Source: Halomonas sp. (GTDB taxonomy: Bacteria > Pseudomonadota > Gammaproteobacteria > Pseudomonadales > Halomonadaceae). From it: a stretch of 11,839 nt of DNA. A model generated the notes under the pieces. The model ran no database searches, was not told the DNA's origin, and saw only the letters and a program-made list of their open reading frames with translations. Shown here one piece after another: positions 1-6,363 of this stretch. The position numbers and the translations under genes were made by a program. The stretch is taken from contig PWIZ01000047.1 in NCBI GenBank assembly GCA_003560175.1, forward strand, positions 1-11,839, read 5' to 3'. Every line of letters starts with the position of its first letter. Position 1 is the stretch's first letter.

Positions 1-536
1 AGCAGCCGGGTGTCCAGGGTCTCCACGGTGAGATACTCCTCGAAGGTCCACAGGCGTACGAAGCGGTGGCGCTGCTGCTCGTCGCCGCCCCAGGCCGCAA
101 AGTCCAGAGGGGCCGAGGGCATGCCCTCGGCCAGCTGCCCCTGCCACCATTCGGCCATCTCATCCGCCCAGGGCTGGCCGTACTCATCCATGAGCTGCGC
201 CTTCACCGCGGCGTGGTCGGCCACCTCGGGGTGGAAGGCCACCACCAGAGCGAGCCGCTCGCTGCCCGCCGGGAAGACATAGCGCAGATCGGTTTCCACC
301 GCCGAATCCCCCCCCAGGCGGCCGTCGATCAGCAGATCACCAGCGGCGGTCTGCTCCTCGGTCACCTCGGCGACACCGTCCGCGACCAGACGCTCGCGAA
401 CCTCGTCGGGGGACATGCCGAGCTCGACGCTGCCGTAGCCGGTGATGGCCGGGGCAGCCAGTGCCGCCCCGGCGGCCAGCAGCAGGGCCGGCGCCAGGGC
501 GCCGATCCATCCGCGGAGTTGCTTCACTTGTGTCAT
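1..536 (-). CDS. Secreted protein of unknown function, 3' end missing at window edge
   Basis: This is the N-terminal 178 codons of a minus-strand gene that stays open to the left edge, so its stop lies outside the window. I read the frame codon by codon and found no stop. The start ATG at 536 has a strong ribosome binding site (GGAAGGAG, 6 bases upstream) and begins 14 bases after the stop of the multihaem cytochrome gene, so the two are very likely co-transcribed. The protein opens with a Sec-type signal peptide: basic start (MTQVKQLRGW), an Ala/Leu core, and a likely cleavage at ALA-AP near residue 27. The mature part starts with GYGSVELGMSPDEVRERL, is acidic and rich in Trp, Glu and Ala, and shows no CXXCH motif in the visible part. 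I do not recognise the family. Its place after nirS and the multihaem gene suggests a periplasmic accessory protein of nitrite respiration, which is inference only. Confidence 0.8.
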   Translation of the reverse strand, partial: MTQVKQLRGWIGALAPALLLAAGAALAAPAITGYGSVELGMSPDEVRERLVADGVAEVTEEQTAAGDLLIDGRLGGDSAVETDLRYVFPAGSERLALVVAFHPEVADHAAVKAQLMDEYGQPWADEMAEWWQGQLAEGMPSAPLDFAAWGGDEQQRHRFVRLWTFEEYLTVETLDTRL

Positions 537-550
537 GCCATCTCCTTCCG

Positions 551-2212
551 TCAGCGCTCGATACGCATGGCGTTGATCTCGACCATCTCGTCGTCTATTT
601 CTTCGGCGCCGAACATCAGGCCGAACTGCCAGGAGACGTGATGGAAGCGTGAGGCCGCATGGTCATCATGTAGCGCGAAGTTGACATTGTACTTCCCGTC
701 CAGGGTCAGCGGCTTGTCGCCGGGGGCCCCGGTGCGCAGGGCGCGAGTCATGTGGGCGGTCCAGACGCCGTCTTCCTTGCTGGCGCTGAACACCACCGCC
801 TCGCTGTCGCCAAAGTGCCGCTCCTCGAGGATGTAGCCGGACTCGGTGCGCTCGCTGCCGCTCTTGTAGCGGGCCATATCCAGGTAGACGCCGCCGCTGA
901 ACAGCTCCTCGATCTCTTCGTCCTCCTTGAGCTTGTCCCAGCCCCCGCGGGCGGCGCCGCGACGTCCGCGAACCTCGACCTCGGTGCGACTCTCGGTGAG
1001 GTACTTGGTCACGCCGCTCATGAGTGCCAGGCGCTCGGACAGTTCGCTCTCCTCCAAGGCCGCCTGCTCGGGGGCATCCGGCATGTAGGTGGAATCGTGG
1101 TGACAGCTGGCCCAGCAGCCACCGCGGTCGGCCATGTCGACGCGATCGTCGGCGAAGCTTACGGTGAGCTTGATCTCGTTCTCCGGGTCCATCATGCCGC
1201 CGTCCACGAAGGGCAGCGGACTATGCTCGGCGTCCTCCCACTGGAAGCGCATATAGAGGTAGTCGTCGTCGAAGGCGGCCTGAACGGCCATCGGCACGTG
1301 GCCGCGCTTGTCGCCCAGGTCGTAGGTCTCGATCTTCTCGGCGCTGGTGGCCAAGGCGCCGATATCGGCCTCCTCGTCCTGGTGACACCAGATGCAGCGG
1401 TCACCGAAGCTGAAGGCGCGACCGCCGCCGTGCTCGCTGCCGTCCTGGATCCACTCGATGGAGGCCTGGCCCGGCAGGAACAGTGTCACGTCCAGCGCCG
1501 GCACCTCGTCCCAGGCCAGGGTGGCGGCGATATCGCCCTCGGCGGCCACGGCATCGCCCAACTCCTCGGCCTCAAGCGGCAGTTCGGGGTCACCGCGGTC
1601 CAGGTCGGCCTCGGTGTCTTGCTCGAAGCGAGCGGCCCAAACGGGAGACTCATCCCAGGCCTCGGGAAGCTCGTGGGCGATGCCCTGGTGGCACTCGATG
1701 CAGGTCTGACCCTGCTCGAAGCCGCGGGCGTGCTCGCGGGCGGCGCGGGCCGGCTGCTGCTCCAGGTCCATGGCGGACCAGTCGTGGCAGTTGCGGCACT
1801 CGCGGGAATCGGTGCGCAGCATGGAGCGCCAGACATTCTCGGCCAGGTGCAGCCGCTTGCCCTCGAACTTCTCCTTGGTATTGATGGTCCCCAGCATCCA
1901 GTGCCACACCTCCCGGCTGGCCTCGATCTTGCGGATCATCTTGGGCCCCCAGGCGTCGGGCACGTGGCAGTCCGAGCAGGTCGCCCCCACGCCGGACTTG
2001 TTGTGGTAGTGAGGCCGGTCCTTGTACTCCTCATAGACCCAGCTCATCTCGTGGCAAGCCGAACTGCAGAACTTCATGTTGTTGGTGGCTTCCATCACCG
2101 TGTTGAAGCCACCCCAGAAGAGGATGCCGGCCACGAAGAAGACCGCCACGGCCCCCAGCGACGCCCCCATGATCGTGATCTTGCGCCAGTTGCGCAGGCG
2201 TTCCCTAAGCAT
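551..2212 (-). CDS. NapC/NirT-type multihaem cytochrome fused to an ethylbenzene-dehydrogenase-like haem-binding domain
   Basis: A 553-residue membrane-anchored c-type cytochrome. Residues 12-35 form the single N-terminal helix of NapC/NirT proteins, ending in the family's FWGGFNTVMEATN segment. Residues 40-180 are the NapC/NirT module with four haem sites: C49-C53-H54 (spacing CX3CH), C79-C82-H83, C139-C142-H143 and C171-C174-H175. NapC/NirT proteins take electrons from quinol and pass them to periplasmic reductases. After an acidic linker (about 195-235), residues 238-550 resemble the haem-binding domain of ethylbenzene dehydrogenase gamma subunits (segments such as AAFDDDYLYMRFQW and NVNFALHDDHAASRFHHVSW). 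This part adds C273-C276-H277 and C366-C370-H371 (again CX3CH), giving up to six c haems. Typical NirT/NapC proteins are about 200 residues and lack this extension. The ATG has GGGAG about 8 bases upstream. It follows nirS by 143 bases, so electron supply to NirS is a reasonable inference; the exact partner is unknown. Confidence 0.87.
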   Translation of the reverse strand: MLRERLRNWRKITIMGASLGAVAVFFVAGILFWGGFNTVMEATNNMKFCSSACHEMSWVYEEYKDRPHYHNKSGVGATCSDCHVPDAWGPKMIRKIEASREVWHWMLGTINTKEKFEGKRLHLAENVWRSMLRTDSRECRNCHDWSAMDLEQQPARAAREHARGFEQGQTCIECHQGIAHELPEAWDESPVWAARFEQDTEADLDRGDPELPLEAEELGDAVAAEGDIAATLAWDEVPALDVTLFLPGQASIEWIQDGSEHGGGRAFSFGDRCIWCHQDEEADIGALATSAEKIETYDLGDKRGHVPMAVQAAFDDDYLYMRFQWEDAEHSPLPFVDGGMMDPENEIKLTVSFADDRVDMADRGGCWASCHHDSTYMPDAPEQAALEESELSERLALMSGVTKYLTESRTEVEVRGRRGAARGGWDKLKEDEEIEELFSGGVYLDMARYKSGSERTESGYILEERHFGDSEAVVFSASKEDGVWTAHMTRALRTGAPGDKPLTLDGKYNVNFALHDDHAASRFHHVSWQFGLMFGAEEIDDEMVEINAMRIER

Positions 2213-2309
2213 GTCGGTCTCCCGAAACAGTCATGACAGTCGATATTCTGGTCTTGTAGTGGCATCCGGCCCCTTGCCCGGCCACTCGCCGCCTAACCGG
2301 CGGGAAGCG

Positions 2310-2347
2310 GCCGAGAAAGAGGCCGGAGCACCCGCAGGCGCTCCGGC
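2310..2347 (-). terminator. Hairpin after nirS, terminator or attenuator
   Basis: On the minus strand, 8 bases after the nirS stop, the arms GCCGGAGC and GCTCCGGC (2340-2347 and 2322-2329) pair perfectly. The spacer can add three more pairs around a TGCG loop. The T-rich tract that follows is short and broken (CCTCTTTCTC). This looks like a leaky intrinsic terminator or an RNA-stabilising 3' stem that would separate nirS from the downstream cytochrome gene. Confidence 0.6.
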
Positions 2348-2355
2348 GGGTTGGC

Positions 2356-3975
2356 TTAACCGCGCGTGTACTTTGCCTTGCGGTTGTAGACGTTGAACTT
2401 GCCGGTCGGCGTGTTCAGGTTCTCGACCCGGGCCTTCTCTTCCAGGGTCTTGTCGTCGTAGATAACCAGGGCGCCATCGTCCTGATGGCCGCGGCCGCGG
2501 GCCCAGATGGAGACCCACACCTCGGTACCGGTCTGGTCGTACTCCATGTGCACTGCCACGGCGTCATGCTCGGGGGGACGGTCGGCCACGTGGATCGGGG
2601 TCAGTTCGCGGGTCTCCTTGTTCATGACCATGACCCACTGGTTGGCGAAGGCCTCGGGGTGCATGGCCTGGTCGATCCAGACATTGTCGGAGTCCGGGTG
2701 GCTACGCACGAACAGCCCTGGGCCGTCGGTTTCCACGGTGTCGCAGATTTCCCAGGCCTGGTCCGGATAGTTCTCCGGGTCAGTACCCCAGAAGGTCATG
2801 AGGCCCTGGCCCAGGTGGGTAGTGCCGGCCACTGGCCCGCACTCGGGGTCGATCCAGTTGGCGCCCGGCCCCGGGTGCGGAATTTCCCCGGTATTGAGCA
2901 GGCCGACGAGCTTGCGCTCAACGGTATCGATGAACGCCATCTTGTTGCTGAAGTTGGCGGCGATCATGAAGTAGCGACCGGTAGACTCGAAGAAGCCGTC
3001 GTGCAGGTACTCGGCAGACTCGATGTGATCGATACGCAGGTTTTTCAGGTCACTGTAGTCGACCTGCCAGACCTGGCCGGTCTCCTTGACGTTGACAAGG
3101 AAGGAGGGCGCCAAGGGCGTATCGTAGAGCGCTGCGACCCTGGCCTCGTGGACGTAGTTGCCCTCGGTGTCATAGCCGCGGGTGGAGACAACCTTCAGCG
3201 GCTCCATGGTTTCGGCGTCGGCGATCACGAAGTGGGGCGGCCAGTAGCCACCGCCGATGACGTACTTGTCCTTCCACTCACCGTACTTGGAAACTGCGAC
3301 GTCGCGAGCGTCGATGCCGATAAACACCTCGGCGGTCACCTGGGGCGGATCCATCCACAGGTCGATCTTGGACAGGCGGCCGTCGCGGCCCTGGACATAC
3401 CAGAAGCGACCGTCGGAACTCGACTTGGCCACGTGCACCGCGTAGCCGGTTTCAGCCTCGGTGAACAGCTCCTTGGTGTCGCCGTCGATGATGCCCATGG
3501 CGCCACGATCACGCAGGATCGTGACCATGAAGTTTTCCCAGTTGCGGTCGTGCTGGGGCTCGGTAGGCCACTCTTCCTGGGGGACAAGAATCTTCCAGGT
3601 GTCGCGGATGTCGGTCAGGGACATCTCCGGCGGCTCTTCAGGTGTCTGCTGGATATACTTGGAGATGAGGGTGATCTCCTCTTCATCCAGGATGCCGTCG
3701 TGGTTGTTCATGCCGCCTTCGGTACCGAAGGTAATGATGCTCTCCAGACGACGCTGCCCCATGGCGATAGTGTCTTCTGGCAACAGTCCCGGGCCGGTGG
3801 CGCCTTTGCGCAGGGTGCCGTGGCAGCCAGCGCAGCGCTGGAAGTAGACCTCCCCGGCGCGATCCATCTCCTCGGCGGTCATCTCCGGCGCATCGGCCTG
3901 CACGCCACCCGCCAGCATGGCGGCCAGCGGGAAGCTGAAGGCAAAGATTCCCTTGCTCAGTGATCTCTTGTACAT
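2356..3975 (-). CDS. nirS: Cytochrome cd1 nitrite reductase (NO-forming)
   Basis: NirS reduces nitrite to nitric oxide in the periplasm, the defining step of denitrification. The 539-residue product has a Sec signal peptide (likely cleaved after VQA, residue 27). A cytochrome c domain follows at about 33-115, with the haem site C48-A-G-C51-H52 inside the family segment YFQRCAGCHGTLRKGATG and a candidate Met ligand in GGMNNHDG. The rest is the eight-bladed haem d1 propeller: TGYAVH (H181) matches the d1 iron ligand, EYLHDG (H325) and PHPGPGANW (H367) match the two catalytic histidines of the Pseudomonas enzyme, and the C-terminus has the conserved TPTGKFNVYN. I chose ATG 3975 because it gives the signal peptide and has a GAGG about 8 bases upstream; a longer open frame to 4293 runs through the promoter. 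The d1 propeller departs from the Pseudomonas sequence at many positions, but the active-site residues are intact. No d1-biosynthesis gene is visible. Confidence 0.96.
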   Translation of the reverse strand: MYKRSLSKGIFAFSFPLAAMLAGGVQADAPEMTAEEMDRAGEVYFQRCAGCHGTLRKGATGPGLLPEDTIAMGQRRLESIITFGTEGGMNNHDGILDEEEITLISKYIQQTPEEPPEMSLTDIRDTWKILVPQEEWPTEPQHDRNWENFMVTILRDRGAMGIIDGDTKELFTEAETGYAVHVAKSSSDGRFWYVQGRDGRLSKIDLWMDPPQVTAEVFIGIDARDVAVSKYGEWKDKYVIGGGYWPPHFVIADAETMEPLKVVSTRGYDTEGNYVHEARVAALYDTPLAPSFLVNVKETGQVWQVDYSDLKNLRIDHIESAEYLHDGFFESTGRYFMIAANFSNKMAFIDTVERKLVGLLNTGEIPHPGPGANWIDPECGPVAGTTHLGQGLMTFWGTDPENYPDQAWEICDTVETDGPGLFVRSHPDSDNVWIDQAMHPEAFANQWVMVMNKETRELTPIHVADRPPEHDAVAVHMEYDQTGTEVWVSIWARGRGHQDDGALVIYDDKTLEEKARVENLNTPTGKFNVYNRKAKYTRG

Positions 3976-4035
3976 AATGTGCCTCGCTTGATTTCCCCTT
4001 GGGGTGTGCCTGGCGGGTGCAGGGCTTGACCCTTC

Positions 4036-4056
4036 CAACCCCGTTCGATCATCACC
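4036..4056. repeat. Tandem 10-bp near-repeat in the nirS leader
   Basis: GATCATCACC (4037-4046) is followed at once by GATCGTCACC (4047-4056), differing at one base. The same stretch holds an inverted repeat, CGATC-N6-GATCG (4036-4051). It lies between the predicted nirS transcription start (about 4070) and the nirS ATG. It could be a regulator site or a leader stem, or it could be chance. Confidence 0.3.
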
Positions 4057-4104
4057 GATCGTCACCCTGCGCATAAGTAGTAGCAGCTTTACCTCTTTGC
4101 TCAC

Positions 4105-4118
4105 TTGACCGCTGTCAA
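4105..4118 (-). promoter_or_regulatory. FNR/DNR-type binding site of nirS (proximal)
   Basis: TTGAC-CGCT-GTCAA is a perfect inverted repeat with the architecture of FNR/DNR/ANR sites (TTGAT-N4-ATCAA). It is centred at 4111.5, about 136 bases upstream of the nirS ATG. If it sits at the usual class II position (-41.5), transcription would start near 4070. A weak -10 candidate (TACTAC, minus strand, 4077-4082) lies at the expected distance. The neighbouring regulator carries the matching E..SR recognition helix. Confidence 0.8.
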
Positions 4119-4134
4119 TTGGTGCACCGGAGTG

Positions 4135-4148
4135 TTGACCTAGGTCAT
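4135..4148 (-). promoter_or_regulatory. Second FNR/DNR-like palindrome upstream of nirS (distal)
   Basis: TTGAC-CTAG-GTCAT contains the perfect 12-bp palindrome TGACCTAGGTCA and matches the proximal site's half-sites at 9 of 10 positions. Its centre (4141.5) is exactly 30 bases from the proximal site, close to three helical turns, so two bound dimers would face the same side of the DNA. It lies between the dnr terminator and the proximal site. Confidence 0.6.
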
Positions 4149-4154
4149 GGGTTG

Positions 4155-4184
4155 AGTGGAGAAAGGCCCCAGGATCCCGGGGCC
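4155..4184 (-). terminator. Rho-independent-type terminator of dnr
   Basis: The arms GGCCCC (4165-4170) and GGGGCC (4179-4184) pair around a short GATC-containing loop. On the minus strand they are followed by TTTCTCC. The hairpin begins 3 bases after the dnr stop and lies before the nirS regulatory sites, so it would close the ccmFGHI-dnr transcript and insulate the nirS promoter. The U-tract is short, so read-through into nirS is possible. Confidence 0.65.
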
Positions 4185-4187
4185 GCT

Positions 4188-4958
4188 TCAATGGCCGTTG
4201 AGGCGTGGAACCGGCGGGGTACAGAGGTCGCGGCCGTTGAGGCCAGGGCAGGCGGGAAGGGAGCGTGACTCGCCGCCACGGGCGAAAGCGCATAGCGCCG
4301 GCAGATCATCCAGATGCACGCAGCTGCGCTCACAGCGCACGCCGAACGCCCGCAGGCGTGCCATGGCTCGGGAGAAGCTCTCCGGCTTCATGCCCAGGCG
4401 GCCGGCGATCAACATCTTGTCGCAGGGCAAACAGATCGTGGCGCGGGCGACGTCATCGGGGCATAGTGAAATCAGGAAGGCCGCCAGTCGCTGGTGAGTC
4501 GACTGATTAGTGAGCTGGTCGAGCTGCATCACCAGCGCCCGCAACATGCCGGTGAGATTGGCCAGCAGGTTGAGGGTCAGACCATGATGCTGGTGCAGGG
4601 TGTCCAGGAAGGGCTCCGCTGGAAAGACCAGCAGCCGGGCATCCTCGGCAACACCGCCGTTCACCGGAAAACCCTCGCGATCGAACATCGCCGCCTCGGC
4701 GAAGGACTCGCCGCAGCTGAAGAGTCCCACCATGCATTCACTGCCATCGGGGCTGTCGCGGTAGAGCTTCACCCAGCCATCCAGCACCACGTAGAAGCGA
4801 TCCGCGGGCTCACCCTGAGCGAACAATCGAGTACCTCGCGGGCAGTATCGCTCTTGGGCACCCCGAGCCAGCAGCGCCAGGGTATCGTCGGCGAGGCCCC
4901 TGAACAGTGGCACCTGTCGCAGCGTGTTCAGGGTCTCCTGGGTGAAGTGGACTGTCAT
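4188..4958 (-). CDS. dnr: Crp/Fnr-family transcription regulator, DNR-like
   Basis: A 256-residue regulator. Residues 15-130 form the cyclic-nucleotide-binding-like sensor domain (VPLFRGLADDTLALLARG, with GEPADRFYVVLDGWVKLYR and SFAEAAMF characteristic of the group). A dimerisation helix spans about 130-165, and a winged helix-turn-helix follows at about 172-220. The recognition helix carries E193-S-F-S-R197, the E..SR pattern that reads TTGA half-sites, and KPESFSRAMARL closely resembles the DNR helix (QPETFSRIMHRL in Pseudomonas, from memory). The N-terminal cysteine cluster that holds the 4Fe-4S centre in FNR is absent, which favours the NO/haem-sensing DNR class. Oddities are eleven cysteines and a tail of about 29 residues beyond the usual DNR end. 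AGGAGG 5 bases before the ATG makes the start firm. It begins 25 bases after ccmI and is probably in the ccm transcript. Likely targets are the sites before nirS and ccmF. Confidence 0.85.
   Translation of the reverse strand: MTVHFTQETLNTLRQVPLFRGLADDTLALLARGAQERYCPRGTRLFAQGEPADRFYVVLDGWVKLYRDSPDGSECMVGLFSCGESFAEAAMFDREGFPVNGGVAEDARLLVFPAEPFLDTLHQHHGLTLNLLANLTGMLRALVMQLDQLTNQSTHQRLAAFLISLCPDDVARATICLPCDKMLIAGRLGMKPESFSRAMARLRAFGVRCERSCVHLDDLPALCAFARGGESRSLPACPGLNGRDLCTPPVPRLNGH
4193..4243. repeat. 12-bp direct repeat in the 3' end of dnr
   Basis: GGCCGTTGAGGC occurs at 4193-4204 and again at 4232-4243. The copies are 39 bases apart, a whole number of codons, and both encode Leu-Asn-Gly in the protein's C-terminal tail. 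This suggests the tail arose partly by a small in-frame duplication. Confidence 0.5.
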
Positions 4959-4983
4959 CTCGGCCTCCTGGACTCGTTCTCGC

Positions 4984-5868
4984 CTAGCGCAGCGTCAGTT
5001 CCGTCAGGTTGCCTCGGATCACCTCGGCCTCGGGCGACTCCGCCGGCAATATTGTCAGCAGCCGTCCCCAGTAGGCGCGAGCCTCGTCGAAGGCTTCCTC
5101 CTGATAGGCCCGGGTGCCGGCCAGCCACAGCCCCTGGGCGTGCTCGGGGTCGATGGCCAGAGCCCGCTCGATCAGTGCCGCCGGCTCCCCCGAAAGGTCG
5201 CCCTCGATCTCGGCCAGCACATCGGCGTAGCGGACCAGCACCTCGGGGTCGCGGTCGCCGCCGTGACGCAGCGCCTCGCCGAAGGCGCGGCCCGCGGCCT
5301 CGAACTCGTCGAGGAAGGTCAGCGTGCGCCCCAACAGCACCCAGCCCTGGAGGTCGGCCGGATCCTGGGCCAGACGCACCTGAAGCCCCTCCACCAAGTG
5401 GGTGAATTCGCGGGTCATCTCCTCGTCGCTGGGCTCAGCCTGCGGGAGCGCTGACATTGCCTGGCCGGCAGGTGCACGGGCGGCGAACACCTCATCGCTG
5501 TAGCCCACCGAGAAGTAGGTACCGATGGCCAGGAAGGGCAGCAGTGCCATGCTGGCCACGGCGGCGACCCGGGGCAGACGACGGTCACTCCGGCCCTCTC
5601 CCGCCGCATCGGCACCGGCTTCCAGCACCTCACTGTCAAGCAGCTCGCGCTCCAGATCGGCCAGGGTGCGGGCGTGGCGTTCCGCAGTCAGGGTGCCGCT
5701 GGCCAGGTCCTGGTCCAGTTCGGCGACACGGTCACGGTGCACCGCCAGCACCCCCTCACGACGGCTCGGTCCGATGGCATCGCGGGGGTCGCGCAGCAGC
5801 GGAATCAACACGAAGGCCAGGGCCAGCAGGCACAGGCCCAGGGCCAGCAGCAGAAAGACGCCATTCAT
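4984..5868 (-). CDS. ccmI: Cytochrome c biogenesis protein CcmI (TPR apocytochrome chaperone)
   Basis: CcmI binds apocytochrome c in the periplasm and delivers it to the CcmF/CcmH haem-ligation complex. The 294-residue product has two membrane helices (about 3-24 and 100-121). Between them is a charged loop with the family-typical heptad-like segment around HRDRVAELDQDLASGTL. A periplasmic TPR domain follows from about 150 to 280 (helical repeats such as GWVLLGRTLTFLDEFEAAGRAFGEAL and ALAIDPEHAQGLWLAGTRAY). Many CcmI proteins are near 400 residues; this one is shorter, with a compact TPR region, but no break is seen. The ATG lies 18 bases after the ccmH stop with GGAGG about 9 bases upstream. 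Its place after ccmH and before dnr fits a ccmFGHI-dnr transcript. Confidence 0.9.
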   Translation of the reverse strand: MNGVFLLLALGLCLLALAFVLIPLLRDPRDAIGPSRREGVLAVHRDRVAELDQDLASGTLTAERHARTLADLERELLDSEVLEAGADAAGEGRSDRRLPRVAAVASMALLPFLAIGTYFSVGYSDEVFAARAPAGQAMSALPQAEPSDEEMTREFTHLVEGLQVRLAQDPADLQGWVLLGRTLTFLDEFEAAGRAFGEALRHGGDRDPEVLVRYADVLAEIEGDLSGEPAALIERALAIDPEHAQGLWLAGTRAYQEEAFDEARAYWGRLLTILPAESPEAEVIRGNLTELTLR

Positions 5869-5886
5869 CTCGTCGTACCTCCGGGG

Positions 5887-6363
5887 TCAGTCACCACGGC
5901 GCAGGCGCTCCAGCGCCGCACGCTCCTGATCGGTGAAATGGGGCTCGTCATCGGGCCGGGAGCGCCGGCGCATCACCTGCCACCAGACCAGCAGACCGCC
6001 AACGAACAGCAGGAAGGGACTGGCCCACAGCAGGGCGGTATTGGCCTGCAGCGGTGGCCGATAGCGCACGTAGTCGCCGTAGCGGGCCACCATGAAGTCG
6101 ACGATGGCATCGGCGGACATGCCGTCCCGGGTCATCCGGTAGACCCGCCGGCGCATGTCGGAGGCCAGCTCCGCGTTGGACTCGTGGATCGTCTCGCTCT
6201 GGCACACGGTGCAGCGCAGCTCCCGGGTCAGGGTCTCGTACTGCTGACGCTGGGCCTCGCTATCGAATTCCAGTGGCTCGCCGAGAGCCAGCGCCAGGGC
6301 AAACCCGGCTGGCAGCAGCGCCAATACCAGCATGGCGAGGACGAGGTGCACCCAGCGGCTCAT
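5887..6363 (-). CDS. ccmH: Cytochrome c biogenesis thiol-oxidoreductase CcmH
   Basis: CcmH works with CcmG and CcmF to keep the CXXCH cysteines of apocytochrome c reduced and present them for haem attachment. The 158-residue product has an N-terminal hydrophobic signal or anchor (about 5-27). The signature LRC51-TV-C54-Q is in a short periplasmic helical bundle (to about 102), followed by a membrane helix (about 107-130) and a charged cytoplasmic tail. The RYGDYVRYRPP segment just before the helix is typical of the family. The length matches the single-domain CcmH type, with CcmI encoded separately rather than fused as in E. coli. The start codon overlaps the ccmG stop (ATGA), showing translational coupling. 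Confidence 0.95.
   Translation of the reverse strand: MSRWVHLVLAMLVLALLPAGFALALALGEPLEFDSEAQRQQYETLTRELRCTVCQSETIHESNAELASDMRRRVYRMTRDGMSADAIVDFMVARYGDYVRYRPPLQANTALLWASPFLLFVGGLLVWWQVMRRRSRPDDEPHFTDQERAALERLRRGD

Noticed and set aside
752..2236. Long plus-strand open frame (494 codons) antisense to the multihaem cytochrome gene
   Set aside because: Its translation is a low-complexity Gly/Ala/Val/His-rich sequence with no family resemblance. The minus-strand frame has haem motifs and a ribosome binding site; the antisense frame is a by-product of high GC.
2230..2237. GTCATGAC palindrome upstream of the multihaem cytochrome gene, considered as an FNR/DNR site
   Set aside because: The half-sites lack the TTGA core and the 4-base spacer, so it is only a short chance palindrome.
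2485..3963. Long plus-strand open frame (492 codons) antisense to nirS
   Set aside because: nirS on the other strand is certain, and the antisense product resembles no protein family I know and has no start signals.
3976..4293. N-terminal extension of nirS to an ATG at 4293
   Set aside because: It would run through the FNR/DNR sites, the dnr terminator and the dnr coding end, and would bury the signal peptide.
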